From Flavobacteriales bacterium UBA3442 (GTDB lineage: Bacteria; Bacteroidota; Bacteroidia; Flavobacteriales; Schleiferiaceae), in NCBI GenBank assembly GCA_002378565.1, contig DFSH01000022.1, positions 1 to 42,920 on the forward strand: a stretch of 42,920 nt of DNA, read 5' to 3'. Positions within the stretch are counted from its first letter, which is position 1; every line of letters begins with the position of its first letter. The position numbers and the translations under genes are program-made. A model generated the notes under the pieces. The model made no database searches. It was not told the DNA's origin and saw only the letters and a list, made by a program, of their open reading frames with translations. Shown piece by piece: positions 1-9,526 of the stretch.

Positions 1-785
1 ACAAAGTAGGGCGGGAAAATAGTGGTGTGCCAACCAGGAATGACTGAAGTAGCAAAGTCCATAGATACAATAGTGTGTACCGACAGCACCAAGGGTGTTG
101 CCAGACCAGCTAAGACCAAAGACACTTCTTCAAATCGCTGCCAATGCTTGGCTTTACCACCCCAACCAAAGGAGAGAATCTTGTATATGTGCTTCTGAAC
201 AGGGTTGATGGCTCTGTCACGAACCATTGCAAAGTCAGGAATCAATCCCACATACCAGAACACGGATGACACAGTCAAGTAGGTAGAAATAGCAAACACA
301 TCCCACAGCAGCGGCGAGTTGAAGTTCACCCACAATGGACCAAATTGGTTAGGGAAAGGGAAGACCCAGTATGCATTCCAGATTCGTCCCATATGAATAA
401 GGGGGAAGAGACCCGCCTGAATCACTGAGAAAATAGTCATAGCCTCTGCTGAACGGTTGATGGCCATTCGCCAGCGTTGACGGAACAGCAACAACACCGC
501 GGAAATCAAGGTGCCCGCGTGACCAATGCCGACCCACCAAACAAAGTTGGTGATGTCCCATGCCCAGCCAACAGTCTTGTTCAATCCCCAGACACCAATG
601 CCCTCACTGATGGTATACACAATGCAACCAAGTCCCCAAAGGAACATGACCAAGGCGATGCTAAAAACAACCCACCATGCCTTTGGCGCAGCAGTTTCAA
701 TGGGGCGAACCACATCTAATGTGATATCATGGTAGGATTTGTTTCCACCAATTAGTGGCTCCCTAATGTCTGATTCGTAATGCAT
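1..785 (-). CDS. actC: Alternative complex III subunit ActC (NrfD/PsrC family), 3' end cut by window
   Basis: This is a quinone-binding integral membrane subunit of alternative complex III, which oxidises menaquinol and passes electrons to cytochromes or an oxidase. The reading frame is open from the ATG at 785 to the window edge, giving 261 codons without a stop. The protein starts MHYESDIREPL. Hydrophobic helices follow (AWWVVFSIALVMFLWGLG, then TNFVWWVGIGHAGTLISAVL), then the NrfD-type RIWNAYWVFPFPNQ segment and a helix around LWDVFAISTYLTVSSVFW. Family members run to roughly 450-480 residues, so nearly half is missing. It starts 17 bp after the actB stop, in the usual actA-actB-actC order. 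Subunit identity is clear from both sequence and context. Confidence 0.93.
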   Translation of the reverse strand, partial: MHYESDIREPLIGGNKSYHDITLDVVRPIETAAPKAWWVVFSIALVMFLWGLGCIVYTISEGIGVWGLNKTVGWAWDITNFVWWVGIGHAGTLISAVLLLFRQRWRMAINRSAEAMTIFSVIQAGLFPLIHMGRIWNAYWVFPFPNQFGPLWVNFNSPLLWDVFAISTYLTVSSVFWYVGLIPDFAMVRDRAINPVQKHIYKILSFGWGGKAKHWQRFEEVSLVLAGLATPLVLSVHTIVSMDFATSVIPGWHTTIFPPYF

Positions 786-802
786 GATTGCCTATTTCTG
801 GA

Positions 803-3800
803 TTATGCGCGGTTGCGAACTTTGGTTTGATAGAATACTGATGGCTGCGTGCCAATTTCATCCAATAGGTGGTAAGCACGTGCCTCCTTTTTAGCTGCAA
901 GGACAGCGCTGCTACTGTCATTGACATCACCAAAGATGATAGCTCCTGATTCACAAGCTTGAGCACAAGCTGTAGTGACTTCACCGTCTTTGATTGGACG
1001 ACCTTGTTTCTTTGCTTCCAATTTACCAAACTGGATGCGCTGAATGCACATGGAACACTTCTCCATGACACCCCTTGATCGAACCGTGACATCAGGATTC
1101 AATACCATGCGTCCAAGATCATCTTGGGCTGGGTTAACATCAGCAAATTTGTCATTGGCAATGTAGTTGAACCAATTGAAGCGACGCACTTTGTACGGGC
1201 AGTTGTTGGCGCAATAGCGTGTGCCTATGCAGCGGTTGTAAGCCATGTGGTTCAATCCTTCACGGCTATGAGATGTGGCTGCCACAGGACAAACTGTCTC
1301 ACAGGGAGCATTGTTGCAATGCTGACACATCACTGGTTGGAATACCACCTCCGGGCTTGATGAAGGCTCCTCCATCTTCGCGTACATTTCTATGCCGCCA
1401 AGACCTTCCGCTGTAGCGACTTCCTTGTCCATGTCGGATGAGTAGTAGCGATCAATGCGCAACCAATGCATGTCACGGTGGTTGCGGATTTCCTCCTTAC
1501 CTACGACTGGTACGTTGTTTTCAATGTGGCAAGCCACCACACAGGCACCACAACCCACACAAGAGTTCAGGTCAATGCTCATGTTCCACATATTCATGGT
1601 CTGATGATCATGGCTTGTCCAGAGGCTTGCCTCATCGGTTGACTTGACGCCATCCAATGTGTGAAAGGTCATCTTCTCATTCCAGCTTTCGCCACTGGCA
1701 TCATTCATGTAATCCGCCAAGGTGACTTCGTTCACGATTTTTCTACCCATCATGGTGTGACCAAGCTGTACGGAGGCAAATTCATGCTCGCCTTCAACGG
1801 CTGTGATGCTTACTGCTGCAAAACCTGCTGTCAAATTCAAATCATAGGCATTGATACCCATGTCATTGGCAACGCGGCCTGCATGGGTTCTGCCGTAACC
1901 ATAAGCTAGACCAACACTTCCCGCTGCTTGACCCGGTTGAATCAAGACAGGCACATTGTTGAGGGTCACATCACCCAAGGTGACATTCACCATGCTGCCA
2001 TTCAAAGCGCCATTGCTTTGGGTTTCATTGACCAAACCTGCTTTCATTGCATCTGCTGCTGACATCGTGAGGTAGTTGTCCCAAGATACACGGGTCACAG
2101 GATCTGGTAATTCATGCAACCATGGGTTGTTGGATTGAAAACCAGCACCAACTGAGTTGCCATACAATGCCAATTCCCACTCGCCTGAAGCCGTAGCGTT
2201 TGCAAATTTTGAAGCATCAGCGACGCCATCATGTACTCTGCTTCTCCAGTCCGCATTCAAAGCAGGACCTTCCTTGATGTTTGCACCACCATCATGGATG
2301 GTTTTCGACCATCCTAAGCCATATGTGTTAACCACTGTGGCTTCTGACAACTCCTTAGCTGAAGATGAAATACCCGCAGCATGAGCCAAAACCTCAATGG
2401 CTGGCTTGCTGTCAAATAAGGGCTGAATGGTCGGTTGTGACATGGCTAATTCGCCAGAAACGGGCTGGTAATCTGCCCATGACTCCAAGTAGTGAGGGAC
2501 TGGAGCTGCAACGGAACACAGAGATGCCGTTTCATCCAAGCGGTCACAAAGCGCAAGGCTGTGATCCACGTGGCTCATTGCATCCGCAAAGCCAGGACGG
2601 CTGTACACTGGATTGCAACCAGTAATAATCAAGCTGCCAACATGGCCATCTTTCATTGCTTGCATCAAATTGTTGATCTTTTCGTCACTGCCTGAACGCA
2701 AGTAGCTTGGCTTCATTGTGATGGCATTGGACCCGCTATTGATAGCAGCTGCAAGGTGAGCATGGCCCTTTGCATTGTTGCCCGCTAATGTCAGGCAATT
2801 GGCGCCTGCGGCGCGCATCTCTGCTGCCAGGTCATCCAGTTGAGCTTTCAATGCAGTAGACAAATTGCCTTCAGAAGCCAGTCCTGCAGATCCTGTGGTG
2901 CGATTGACCAAGTAACCAAGTACAGCGCCTTGTTCAGATGGCTTGATTTTGATCCGCTTGTCTGCATTAGACCCCGTCAAACTGAGATTGCTTTCAACCT
3001 GTACATGACGCAACATGCCCTTTCCGGGCTTGCGGCGTTTTGCGTAAGCTGCTCCGATATGCTGGACTGAATTGCCAGAAAGGAAGTCGTCACCAACAGA
3101 GACAATCAGGTCCGTGCCAGAAAGGTCCAACAATGGCAGGGCGCGCTGACCCGTCAACATCTCCCACGTATCCAAAGCTTCCGATGAAGAGATGGCATCC
3201 ATTTCCACATGGCTGAAGTTGCTGTATCGATCACGCAAAGTTGCCAATACCGACTTGAAAGACTGACTGAAAATGCTGCCTGTCAACAAAACAAATTGCT
3301 TACCTGAAGCTAATGACACCTCAATAGACTTCATCAAATCTGCTTCTACATCAGGCCAGCTGATAGCTGAACCATCAATTTGCGGATTGCGAAGGCGCTC
3401 TGAATCATACAATGACAAAACAGAAGCCTGAGCCCTTGCATTGGTGCTGTTATTGAATCTGGCATCATCACCAGCATTAATCTTGATGGGGCGACCCTCA
3501 CGGGTTTTCACCAAAATGGAGGCATAATCCTCACCATCAACATACGTGCTCGCGTAATAAGACGGGATGCCCGGCGTCAAGCTCTCGGGCTGGATGACGT
3601 AAGGGATGCTTTCTATGATTGGCTGCTCACAAGCTGCCAAGGTTGCTGCAGCAGTTGAGAATCCAAGGTATTTCAAGAAGTCACGACGGCTTGTTTGAGA
3701 TTCCATGACCTGATCATCACCTAAGAATTCCGTTGTCGGAATCTTCTCTGCGAATTCATTCTGCGCAAAAGTGGTTGCAGTCTCGCTCTGGGCAAGCTGA

Positions 3801-3835
3801 TCAACTGATTTCCAATAAACTTTATTGTTGTTCAT
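803..3835 (-). CDS. actB: Alternative complex III subunit ActB: molybdopterin-oxidoreductase-like domain fused to an Fe-S domain
   Basis: This 1010-residue periplasmic subunit of alternative complex III carries the iron-sulfur wire of the complex. A twin-arginine signal ([11 protein letters not shown], about residue 50) is followed by a lipobox-like LAAC, so it is probably exported folded and may be lipid-anchored. Residues of about 70-740 resemble the molybdopterin oxidoreductase fold. In characterised complexes this domain holds no molybdenum cofactor (family knowledge). The last 255 or so residues form a ferredoxin-like domain with [38 protein letters not shown] and CSMC clusters, enough ligands for several Fe-S centres. 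The start is the ATG giving [10 protein letters not shown], 9 bp after the actA stop, so the genes form one operon. Confidence 0.95.
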   Translation of the reverse strand: MNNNKVYWKSVDQLAQSETATTFAQNEFAEKIPTTEFLGDDQVMESQTSRRDFLKYLGFSTAAATLAACEQPIIESIPYVIQPESLTPGIPSYYASTYVDGEDYASILVKTREGRPIKINAGDDARFNNSTNARAQASVLSLYDSERLRNPQIDGSAISWPDVEADLMKSIEVSLASGKQFVLLTGSIFSQSFKSVLATLRDRYSNFSHVEMDAISSSEALDTWEMLTGQRALPLLDLSGTDLIVSVGDDFLSGNSVQHIGAAYAKRRKPGKGMLRHVQVESNLSLTGSNADKRIKIKPSEQGAVLGYLVNRTTGSAGLASEGNLSTALKAQLDDLAAEMRAAGANCLTLAGNNAKGHAHLAAAINSGSNAITMKPSYLRSGSDEKINNLMQAMKDGHVGSLIITGCNPVYSRPGFADAMSHVDHSLALCDRLDETASLCSVAAPVPHYLESWADYQPVSGELAMSQPTIQPLFDSKPAIEVLAHAAGISSSAKELSEATVVNTYGLGWSKTIHDGGANIKEGPALNADWRSRVHDGVADASKFANATASGEWELALYGNSVGAGFQSNNPWLHELPDPVTRVSWDNYLTMSAADAMKAGLVNETQSNGALNGSMVNVTLGDVTLNNVPVLIQPGQAAGSVGLAYGYGRTHAGRVANDMGINAYDLNLTAGFAAVSITAVEGEHEFASVQLGHTMMGRKIVNEVTLADYMNDASGESWNEKMTFHTLDGVKSTDEASLWTSHDHQTMNMWNMSIDLNSCVGCGACVVACHIENNVPVVGKEEIRNHRDMHWLRIDRYYSSDMDKEVATAEGLGGIEMYAKMEEPSSSPEVVFQPVMCQHCNNAPCETVCPVAATSHSREGLNHMAYNRCIGTRYCANNCPYKVRRFNWFNYIANDKFADVNPAQDDLGRMVLNPDVTVRSRGVMEKCSMCIQRIQFGKLEAKKQGRPIKDGEVTTACAQACESGAIIFGDVNDSSSAVLAAKKEARAYHLLDEIGTQPSVFYQTKVRNRA

Positions 3836-3844
3836 GTTGTGGAA

Positions 3845-5128
3845 TTAATAGTGGCATTTACCGCACTCCAAACCACCAATGTCTTCCACCATAATGGATG
3901 CATCGTGGAAACGGGCTGCGAGTCGTTCATTGATTGACTGACCTCCATGCGAGGATGCTTCGTCATAAAATCCATTGTCAGTTTTAACCTTGGTTTCACG
4001 GTGGCAATTGATGCACCAACCCATGGTCAATTCAGAATACTGAAATAGTATCTCCATGGCTTCAACGGGGCCATGGCAGGTCTGACAAGCCACCTTGCCT
4101 GCCGTCACGTGCTGAGCATGATTGAAGTAGGCAAAGTCAGGTAGGTTATGCACGCGGATCCATCGAATGGGCTGTTGCTCATAACCTTTGATGTAGGCAC
4201 GGTCAACTGGATCCCAACCAATGGCTGCATAAATTTTTGCAATCTCAGGTGAGTTCTCGCCGTGGTATTTTAACAAGCCAGACTCATCTGTGATTTCAGA
4301 CCCGTCGATGTACATGTGACAGTTCATGCAAACATTGGCTGATGGTATGCCGGCAATGCGAGAGCTTCGAGCTGAACTATGGCAATAGTTGCAATCAATT
4401 GCATTGTCACCTGCATGGACCTTGTGTGAATAAGCAATGGGCTGTATTGGCTCATAGCTTTGCTGAACACCAATCCCCATCATCCATGAAAAGAGAACTT
4501 TCAAAAAGGTGATGGCTAAGACAACGGTGAGAAAAGTCATGAATCGGCGATTGTTCGCTAAGACACGAATCAAATAGCTCGCATCATCCTTGAGACTCAT
4601 CGCTGGGTCACCTTGAATTTGCTTCAAAGTGTTTTTGACGCGAATCAACAGACCCAAGAACAGCACCAAGAAAGCACCAAGAATGACAAGCAAAATAGTG
4701 GGGTCTTCTTCAGCCTCCAAAACAGGGGCAACAGCAACCGCAACGGCCTTCTTGTCTCCTTCCTCACAGTAGGCAATGATGTTTTGGATATCTTCTGTGG
4801 ACAATTGAGGGAAGGCCTGCATGACCGATCCATTGTATTCATCGAAGATCGCATTTGCATCAGCATCTCCACTAGCGCGAAGTTTTGCGTTGTCGCGAAT
4901 CCACAAAATCAACCACTCTTCAGAGCGACGTTCCATGATTCCACCCAAGGCAGGTCCGATCAGTTTTTTATCCAGCTTGTGACAAGAGGCACAATTGGTC
5001 TTGTACAATTTCTTTCCGTTCTCAATATCCACCTGGCCATAGATTGGCTGTGTGGCACTGAAGATGAGAATGAGGGCCAAAGCGATTTGGCCATACAGAC
5101 TCCGCGAGATACGCATAGGTTGCGGCAT
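3845..5128 (-). CDS. actA: Alternative complex III subunit ActA with a fused N-terminal monohaem cytochrome c domain
   Basis: This is a multihaem cytochrome c subunit of 427 residues. A signal peptide (MRISRSLYGQIALALILIF) precedes a class I cytochrome domain with CASCH and the GPALGG motif. A transmembrane helix (about TILLVILGAFLVLFLGLL) and a second one (FMTFLTVVLAITFLKVLF) follow. The C-terminal half has five more haem motifs, CNYCH, CMNCH, CQTCH, CINCH and CGKCH, matching the pentahaem ActA, and carries likely distal histidines (YSHKVH, FNHAQH). Six haem sites in total mean a separate monohaem subunit is fused here. The frame extends to a TTG at 5164, but that codon lies in a promoter-like TATTTTTG element, so the ATG at 5128 is chosen. 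ATG 5116 is also possible. Confidence 0.93.
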   Translation of the reverse strand: MPQPMRISRSLYGQIALALILIFSATQPIYGQVDIENGKKLYKTNCASCHKLDKKLIGPALGGIMERRSEEWLILWIRDNAKLRASGDADANAIFDEYNGSVMQAFPQLSTEDIQNIIAYCEEGDKKAVAVAVAPVLEAEEDPTILLVILGAFLVLFLGLLIRVKNTLKQIQGDPAMSLKDDASYLIRVLANNRRFMTFLTVVLAITFLKVLFSWMMGIGVQQSYEPIQPIAYSHKVHAGDNAIDCNYCHSSARSSRIAGIPSANVCMNCHMYIDGSEITDESGLLKYHGENSPEIAKIYAAIGWDPVDRAYIKGYEQQPIRWIRVHNLPDFAYFNHAQHVTAGKVACQTCHGPVEAMEILFQYSELTMGWCINCHRETKVKTDNGFYDEASSHGGQSINERLAARFHDASIMVEDIGGLECGKCHY

Positions 5129-5161
5129 GATTCTATGTTTCAGGGTCTTTTTGAAGCAGTG

Positions 5162-5169
5162 CAAAAATA
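5162..5169 (-). promoter_or_regulatory. Bacteroidota-type -7 element before actA
   Basis: On the minus strand this reads TATTTTTG, a perfect match to the Bacteroidota -7 consensus TAnnTTTG. Transcription would begin a few bases downstream, giving a leader of about 25-30 bases before the ATG at 5128. I see no good -33 TTTG at the usual distance. It is the likely promoter of the actABC operon. Confidence 0.5.
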
Positions 5170-5271
5170 GGGCTCATTTGACAAGGAGAAGGGGTTCTAC
5201 CATGAGCATTTTTAGTTTAGAACATTTCTAAATTGGGAGGCCCTGCTCGTATTTGTCCGACCTTTGTATCA

Positions 5272-5712
5272 ATGACTCAAAAGCATCTACCCATCAGCCT
5301 ATTCAGCACCTGCTTCCTATTGGTAATTTGGCTGGCTTCCAACCCTCTGCTTGCGCAGCAAACAATCAGTCAATCATCCATTGTATTGAGTGGTGGCAAC
5401 TTGGATCAGGCCATTCAAAAGCAAGGCCGGAGAGGTTATCACTCAGGCAGTGCCAATGAGCGATTCACCATTCAATTGATGTCTGGAACTCGCAAAGAAG
5501 CATCGGCACTTTATCAACAACTTTTGAGTGAGCTGAACCCCTCAACTGAACTTTTAATGCACTTTGATGAGCCCCATTTCAAGGTTTATGTCAGTTGCCA
5601 TTCGCTCAGGCTAGCTGCTGAATACCAACTGGCACATTGGCGGCTAACATACCCTCAAGCCTTCGTTGTGGAAGCTCCCCCTTTGCCTTTCCACACAAGG
5701 GGTCGCAATTGA
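5272..5712 (+). CDS. Secreted SPOR-domain protein
   Basis: A 146-residue protein with an N-terminal signal peptide (LFSTCFLLVIWLA, then NPLLAQQ) and a C-terminal SPOR-like repeat of about 75 residues. The repeat starts RFTIQLMSGTRKEASALYQQL and continues with HFDEPHFKVYVSCHSLRLAAEY and ends with YPQAFVVEAP. This spacing matches small Bacteroidota SPOR proteins (pattern Y-x-x-PYFKVxVG then FPxAFIVP). SPOR domains bind denuded peptidoglycan glycan strands at division sites, so a periplasmic wall-linked role is inferred. The frame can extend to a TTG at 5233, but the ATG at 5272 gives a clean signal peptide. GACCTTTG, one base off the -7 consensus, ends 5 bases before that ATG. The gene diverges from actA. 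Confidence 0.72.
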   Translation: MTQKHLPISLFSTCFLLVIWLASNPLLAQQTISQSSIVLSGGNLDQAIQKQGRRGYHSGSANERFTIQLMSGTRKEASALYQQLLSELNPSTELLMHFDEPHFKVYVSCHSLRLAAEYQLAHWRLTYPQAFVVEAPPLPFHTRGRN

Positions 5713-5772
5713 TTGTTTCAATAATTGGGGCCTTTGGCCACCTTGAATCATGTCCGAGAAAGTTGCTAATGC

Positions 5773-6438
5773 TCAATACGGGCTGACCAAACTGCGGCCA
5801 GAAGCGACCCAAGCCTTGACACCACCTTGCAAGTCCTTCACATTCACTTGGCCAGCAGCATTGAGCTTCTCAAGTGCTTGGCCTGAGCGATTGCCTGATC
5901 GGCAATAGATGATCCAGGGCTTTTCTGAGTCCAAGGCCATCATGACTTCCATGAAACCGTCGCTATAAAAGTCAACCATGATAGCACCTTCAATGACGCC
6001 TTCCTTCCACTCACCTGGTGTGCGGACATCCACCAGGAGAACTTCCGGTGAAATGCTTGCAGCAAAGCTATCTACATCCAAATTCTGAGATCCCGTTGTC
6101 TGTGCACAGGATGTCAAGGACAACATGGTTACAGCAAGTATCAGGCGCAATGCCGTCCACGGACCTGCATTGAGCAGTCGCGTAAAACCTTGATGCTTCA
6201 TGGTTTTCATGGCTGTACGAGAGCGCATGCCTGAGGCACAGCAAAGCACCACTTCCTGATCTTTCTTCACCTTGCGGCCCACCGAATCAATCTTGTCAAG
6301 GGGCACATTGATGGCACCTTTTGCGTGACCATTGCGGAATTCATTGGGTGTTCGAACATCCACAACGATTGCGCCTCTCGCTACCCACTCTTTGGGATTT
6401 TCCTCAGGACCTAAAAGGGATTTAAACCAATTCAACAT
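5773..6438 (-). CDS. Double rhodanese protein with an internal lipoprotein signal peptide
   Basis: The 221-residue frame holds two rhodanese (sulfurtransferase) domains. The first, residues 15-95, has DVRTPNEF and the active loop CASGMR (Cys67). It lacks an export signal. Residues 97-111 then read as a complete lipoprotein signal, RLILAVTMLSLTSC with the lipobox Cys at 111. The second domain, residues 120-221, has DVRTPGEW and the loop CRSGNR (Cys179). Codon 97 is TTG at 6150, so an internal start there would give a separate 125-residue lipoprotein. Whether one fused or two nested products are made cannot be read from the sequence. Only 3 bp separate it from the upstream rhodanese gene, so the two are likely co-transcribed. 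Confidence 0.85.
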   Translation of the reverse strand: MLNWFKSLLGPEENPKEWVARGAIVVDVRTPNEFRNGHAKGAINVPLDKIDSVGRKVKKDQEVVLCCASGMRSRTAMKTMKHQGFTRLLNAGPWTALRLILAVTMLSLTSCAQTTGSQNLDVDSFAASISPEVLLVDVRTPGEWKEGVIEGAIMVDFYSDGFMEVMMALDSEKPWIIYCRSGNRSGQALEKLNAAGQVNVKDLQGGVKAWVASGRSLVSPY

Positions 6439-6441
6439 GAC

Positions 6442-6714
6442 TCACATTTTATGGATTTGCACATCGGCCCATCCACCGCCATTGTGCATTTGATCAATGC
6501 CGTGGCCTTGAAGGAACATCAGTGCTTGGCCGCTGCGTCCACCACTAAGGCAACACAAGACCAAGGGCTTTGACATCTCTTTGATGCGATCAACATGATC
6601 AGGAATTGTGTGCAGTGGAATATTTACTGACCCAGCAACTGAGCCTTCAGCAAATTCTTGCTCTGTACGCACATCGATGATGGTCGTGCTTGGGTTGTTG
6701 ATGATTTCATTCAT
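6442..6714 (-). CDS. Single-domain cytoplasmic rhodanese
   Basis: A 90-residue single rhodanese domain with DVRTEQEF near the N-terminus and the active loop CLSGGR (Cys55), preceded by another Cys54. There is no signal peptide, so it should act in the cytoplasm as a sulfur carrier or sulfurtransferase. The substrate cannot be told from sequence. The frame also extends to a TTG at 6735, but the ATG at 6714 gives the standard compact domain start MNEIINNPSTTIIDVR. CATATTTG, one base off the -7 consensus, lies about 25 bases upstream inside a TTTGCA/TGCAAA dyad. The gene leads a two-gene unit with the double rhodanese. Confidence 0.85.
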   Translation of the reverse strand: MNEIINNPSTTIIDVRTEQEFAEGSVAGSVNIPLHTIPDHVDRIKEMSKPLVLCCLSGGRSGQALMFLQGHGIDQMHNGGGWADVQIHKM

Positions 6715-6772
6715 GATGTGTGAGGTTTTTTGCAAATATGCAAACTCTATTGGCAGTAGCCTGTGACTAAGG

Positions 6773-9526
6773 TTATTTGATGGGTTTCTGGGTTATTGGG
6801 CGACCATCAGCCATCCAGTTTGGCATCACAGCATCCATCAAATAATGGTTAAAAAACTCCCCCATGCGTTCTGACAGGTCCATGCGATTAGCCCGGCGTC
6901 GAAGGTTGTGTGACTCGCCATTGTAGACGAGTAACCACACGGGTTGATCCAATCGACGCAAGGCCATGAAGTACTCAATGCCTTGCGTGTAGGGCACCGC
7001 GCCATCGTTGTCATTGTGCATCATCAACAAGGGGGTTCTCACCTTGTCTGCCTTAAATAGTGGAGAGTTCAAGGTGTAGCGGTTGGGCTTTTCCCATGGC
7101 GTAACCCCTAAGCGGCTTTGGGTTTGCTCGTATTGAAATTGGCGCGACATACCAGATGCATAACGGATGCCGCCATAGGCAGAAAACATGTTGGAAACCG
7201 GAGCTCCAGCCATGGCACAAACGAAGCGATCGCTTCGGGTGATGACCCAGGCCACCTGGTAGCCACCCCAACTCTGCCCTTGAAGCCCCATGCGCAAAGG
7301 ATCCAGCCGTTGATCCGCACGCAAAGCGGCATCCACCCCCTTGTTGATGCAGGTCAAGGCACTGGGGCCTGGACGGCCTACTTGGTAAACGATGTCGGGA
7401 ATGAATACGGCATAGCCTTGGCTCACGAACCAGCTGATATTGATGGTTGAGGCACTAGGGGCTGGTCGTTTGTAGGCGTGCAATTGATCTGAATAGCGCT
7501 CGTAGAAATACACGACGACTGGCAAGGATGCCGCCTCGTCACTGGCACCTTTAGGGGTGTACAGCAAGCCTTGAAGTTGCTTGCCTAAAGCACGGTAGGA
7601 TAGCAATTTTACTTCTGGCCATTGCATGCTGTCTTGCTGAGGGTTGAGGTGGGTCAGCTGACTTTCTCCGTTAGCGTCAAGCAACCACAGATCAGGAGAA
7701 TGACTCACATCTTCCTTGGTGAATGTCATCACTGGGGCCTGCCTGGCCTTTGACCATTTACCATGCATGGCATCATCCATCGTTGCCACCACAACGCCAT
7801 CAGCTGCCCGCCAGGTGCAGAGCGCTTCCTTCTTGGTTAGGTGATGAAATGCATGCAAACTCAAGCTGCTGTCTCTGTTGTCTGCAAAGGGCCAATCAAA
7901 TGCCAGATTTTTGACCCGCGTTCGCTGTCCTTTTTGACGACCAAAACCCTTGGTGAGGTTGGTCAACTGCTTGCCTGCTTTCGCCATAGGGTCACAAGCG
8001 ATGACATCAAAGGCATCATAAACCAGGAACCGACCATCCTGCATCCATCCAGCTGAGCCATATGCAGAGGGCAAGGATGGGCTGTCATGTCGCTCGTCAT
8101 GGACGGCATGCTTCACTGGCATGACCATGATTGGGCCTAAGTCATGCGCATGAATAGCCCGAAGAATCCACTGTCTATTCACCTGATCATAGTAGGCTAA
8201 AGCATGGCCATCAGGCGCAATCGATGGCGGCCTTGGTATGCGGAGACCGCGGCCAACAACCAGCACCTCTCCGGTGACATCATGCACCAATTCCACATCA
8301 TAGGGCAGCTGGATATCCCAACTGTATTGCTGTCGATACACCTCTTGACTGTAGCGCATTGCCCAATGATGGTTGCCACGGGCATTGAACACCACCGAAG
8401 GCATTGCCTTGTTACCCAGCGCCTGAATGGCACCAGACTTGACATGGTAAACTGCATCCATGTGACGGGATTTCTCACGCCACAGCTGCTTGGCTTGCTG
8501 GGGCTGAATGACCACATCCGTCCAGGCCCACACATCCACTGCTGCCCTCTCGTCCGCCGTGCTTGAGCTGTCATGTCTCACAGGCAGATAGGGTTTGCCA
8601 TAGCCAAAAATCAAGCGGTCACTGTCCTTGTGCCAACTAAGGTTCGCCTTCAGTAGCGGACCCGTACCTCTTGGCAGGCCAAGGAAGTCCTTGCCTGCAA
8701 TCAATTGGGGCATCTGCCCCATGGATTGCAACCACAGTTGTGCAGGCATTGGCAAGTCACCCTGTTGGTTTTGTGAGGTCCAGGCCATCTGATGTCCATC
8801 CTTGCTGATGGCAATCTGGCCAATGGATGTGGCTGATTGGCCCACAGGAATAAAGCCTGTTGGGCTTAATCGGTGAAGTTGTTGACGCTTGCTCGCACTG
8901 TTAATAGTCACAGCCCATAACTGATCCCCATCAGCTTGCCAATCCCAGCGATCCACCTTGAGCAATTGCAGGGAATCCAACACCTGCACACTGTCCTTGC
9001 AGGAGGCAGTGATTTGCATGATACGCAGTGGTGGTTCGTGCTTTTTTGTCTTTGCCGGCCGCTCCACAGCGAGCAGATCCATAGGGCATTCACAATTGCT
9101 GAACAAGTGCTTCCCTTGAAAGGATGCTGATGTCACTGGACCCAAGCTGTCAATCAGCCCCAATCTCAAATCCACCAAAAGCAGTTGATCATGCGGCAGG
9201 TCCTCTGATTTACTTCCCTTGAGCTTCAAAGACCGTACGCGCTGGTGCGACGGTTTCACCTTGACAATCAACCCATGCATGCCCGGCGCAAATTGCCCAT
9301 CATAGGCCCGCTCTAGCCGCAGCACTTCTTCACCATCGTGAAAAAGCAAGGCATGGCCATCGCCGACCTGTGGATTGACAACAGCAAGAAGCCAATGGCC
9401 ATCGTCACTGAGATGACTGGATTTGATGGATTCCCAGCGATCGTAGTCATTGTGCTCAACCAATTGCTGTGCATGGCTTTGCATCGACAAGCTTATCAGC
9501 AACCAGCAAGTGATCAAGCAGCGCAT
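6773..9526 (-). CDS. Secreted S9-family (prolyl oligopeptidase type) serine peptidase
   Basis: A 917-residue protein with a signal peptide (MRCLITCWLLISLSMQSHAQ), a long N-terminal beta-propeller-like region, and a C-terminal alpha/beta hydrolase domain from about residue 640. The catalytic triad is visible: Ser752 in GQSWGGY, Asp841 in HNDNDGAVP and His873 in GESHNL. Members of family S9 cut short peptides, often after proline or after the N-terminal dipeptide. The exact specificity is not readable. It probably works in the periplasm in peptide scavenging. Its ATG directly follows the yebC stop codon (TGAATG), which suggests coupling with yebC. Confidence 0.9.
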   Translation of the reverse strand: MRCLITCWLLISLSMQSHAQQLVEHNDYDRWESIKSSHLSDDGHWLLAVVNPQVGDGHALLFHDGEEVLRLERAYDGQFAPGMHGLIVKVKPSHQRVRSLKLKGSKSEDLPHDQLLLVDLRLGLIDSLGPVTSASFQGKHLFSNCECPMDLLAVERPAKTKKHEPPLRIMQITASCKDSVQVLDSLQLLKVDRWDWQADGDQLWAVTINSASKRQQLHRLSPTGFIPVGQSATSIGQIAISKDGHQMAWTSQNQQGDLPMPAQLWLQSMGQMPQLIAGKDFLGLPRGTGPLLKANLSWHKDSDRLIFGYGKPYLPVRHDSSSTADERAAVDVWAWTDVVIQPQQAKQLWREKSRHMDAVYHVKSGAIQALGNKAMPSVVFNARGNHHWAMRYSQEVYRQQYSWDIQLPYDVELVHDVTGEVLVVGRGLRIPRPPSIAPDGHALAYYDQVNRQWILRAIHAHDLGPIMVMPVKHAVHDERHDSPSLPSAYGSAGWMQDGRFLVYDAFDVIACDPMAKAGKQLTNLTKGFGRQKGQRTRVKNLAFDWPFADNRDSSLSLHAFHHLTKKEALCTWRAADGVVVATMDDAMHGKWSKARQAPVMTFTKEDVSHSPDLWLLDANGESQLTHLNPQQDSMQWPEVKLLSYRALGKQLQGLLYTPKGASDEAASLPVVVYFYERYSDQLHAYKRPAPSASTINISWFVSQGYAVFIPDIVYQVGRPGPSALTCINKGVDAALRADQRLDPLRMGLQGQSWGGYQVAWVITRSDRFVCAMAGAPVSNMFSAYGGIRYASGMSRQFQYEQTQSRLGVTPWEKPNRYTLNSPLFKADKVRTPLLMMHNDNDGAVPYTQGIEYFMALRRLDQPVWLLVYNGESHNLRRRANRMDLSERMGEFFNHYLMDAVMPNWMADGRPITQKPIK

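Noticed and set aside
4613..5170. 185-codon open frame on the plus strand, antisense to actA
   Set aside because: It lies wholly over the clear actA coding region and has no family motif; it is a frame shadow.
5201..5230. Nine-codon leader-like frame (MSIFSLEHF) between actA and the SPOR gene
   Set aside because: Too short, with no attenuator hairpin; a chance frame in promoter DNA.
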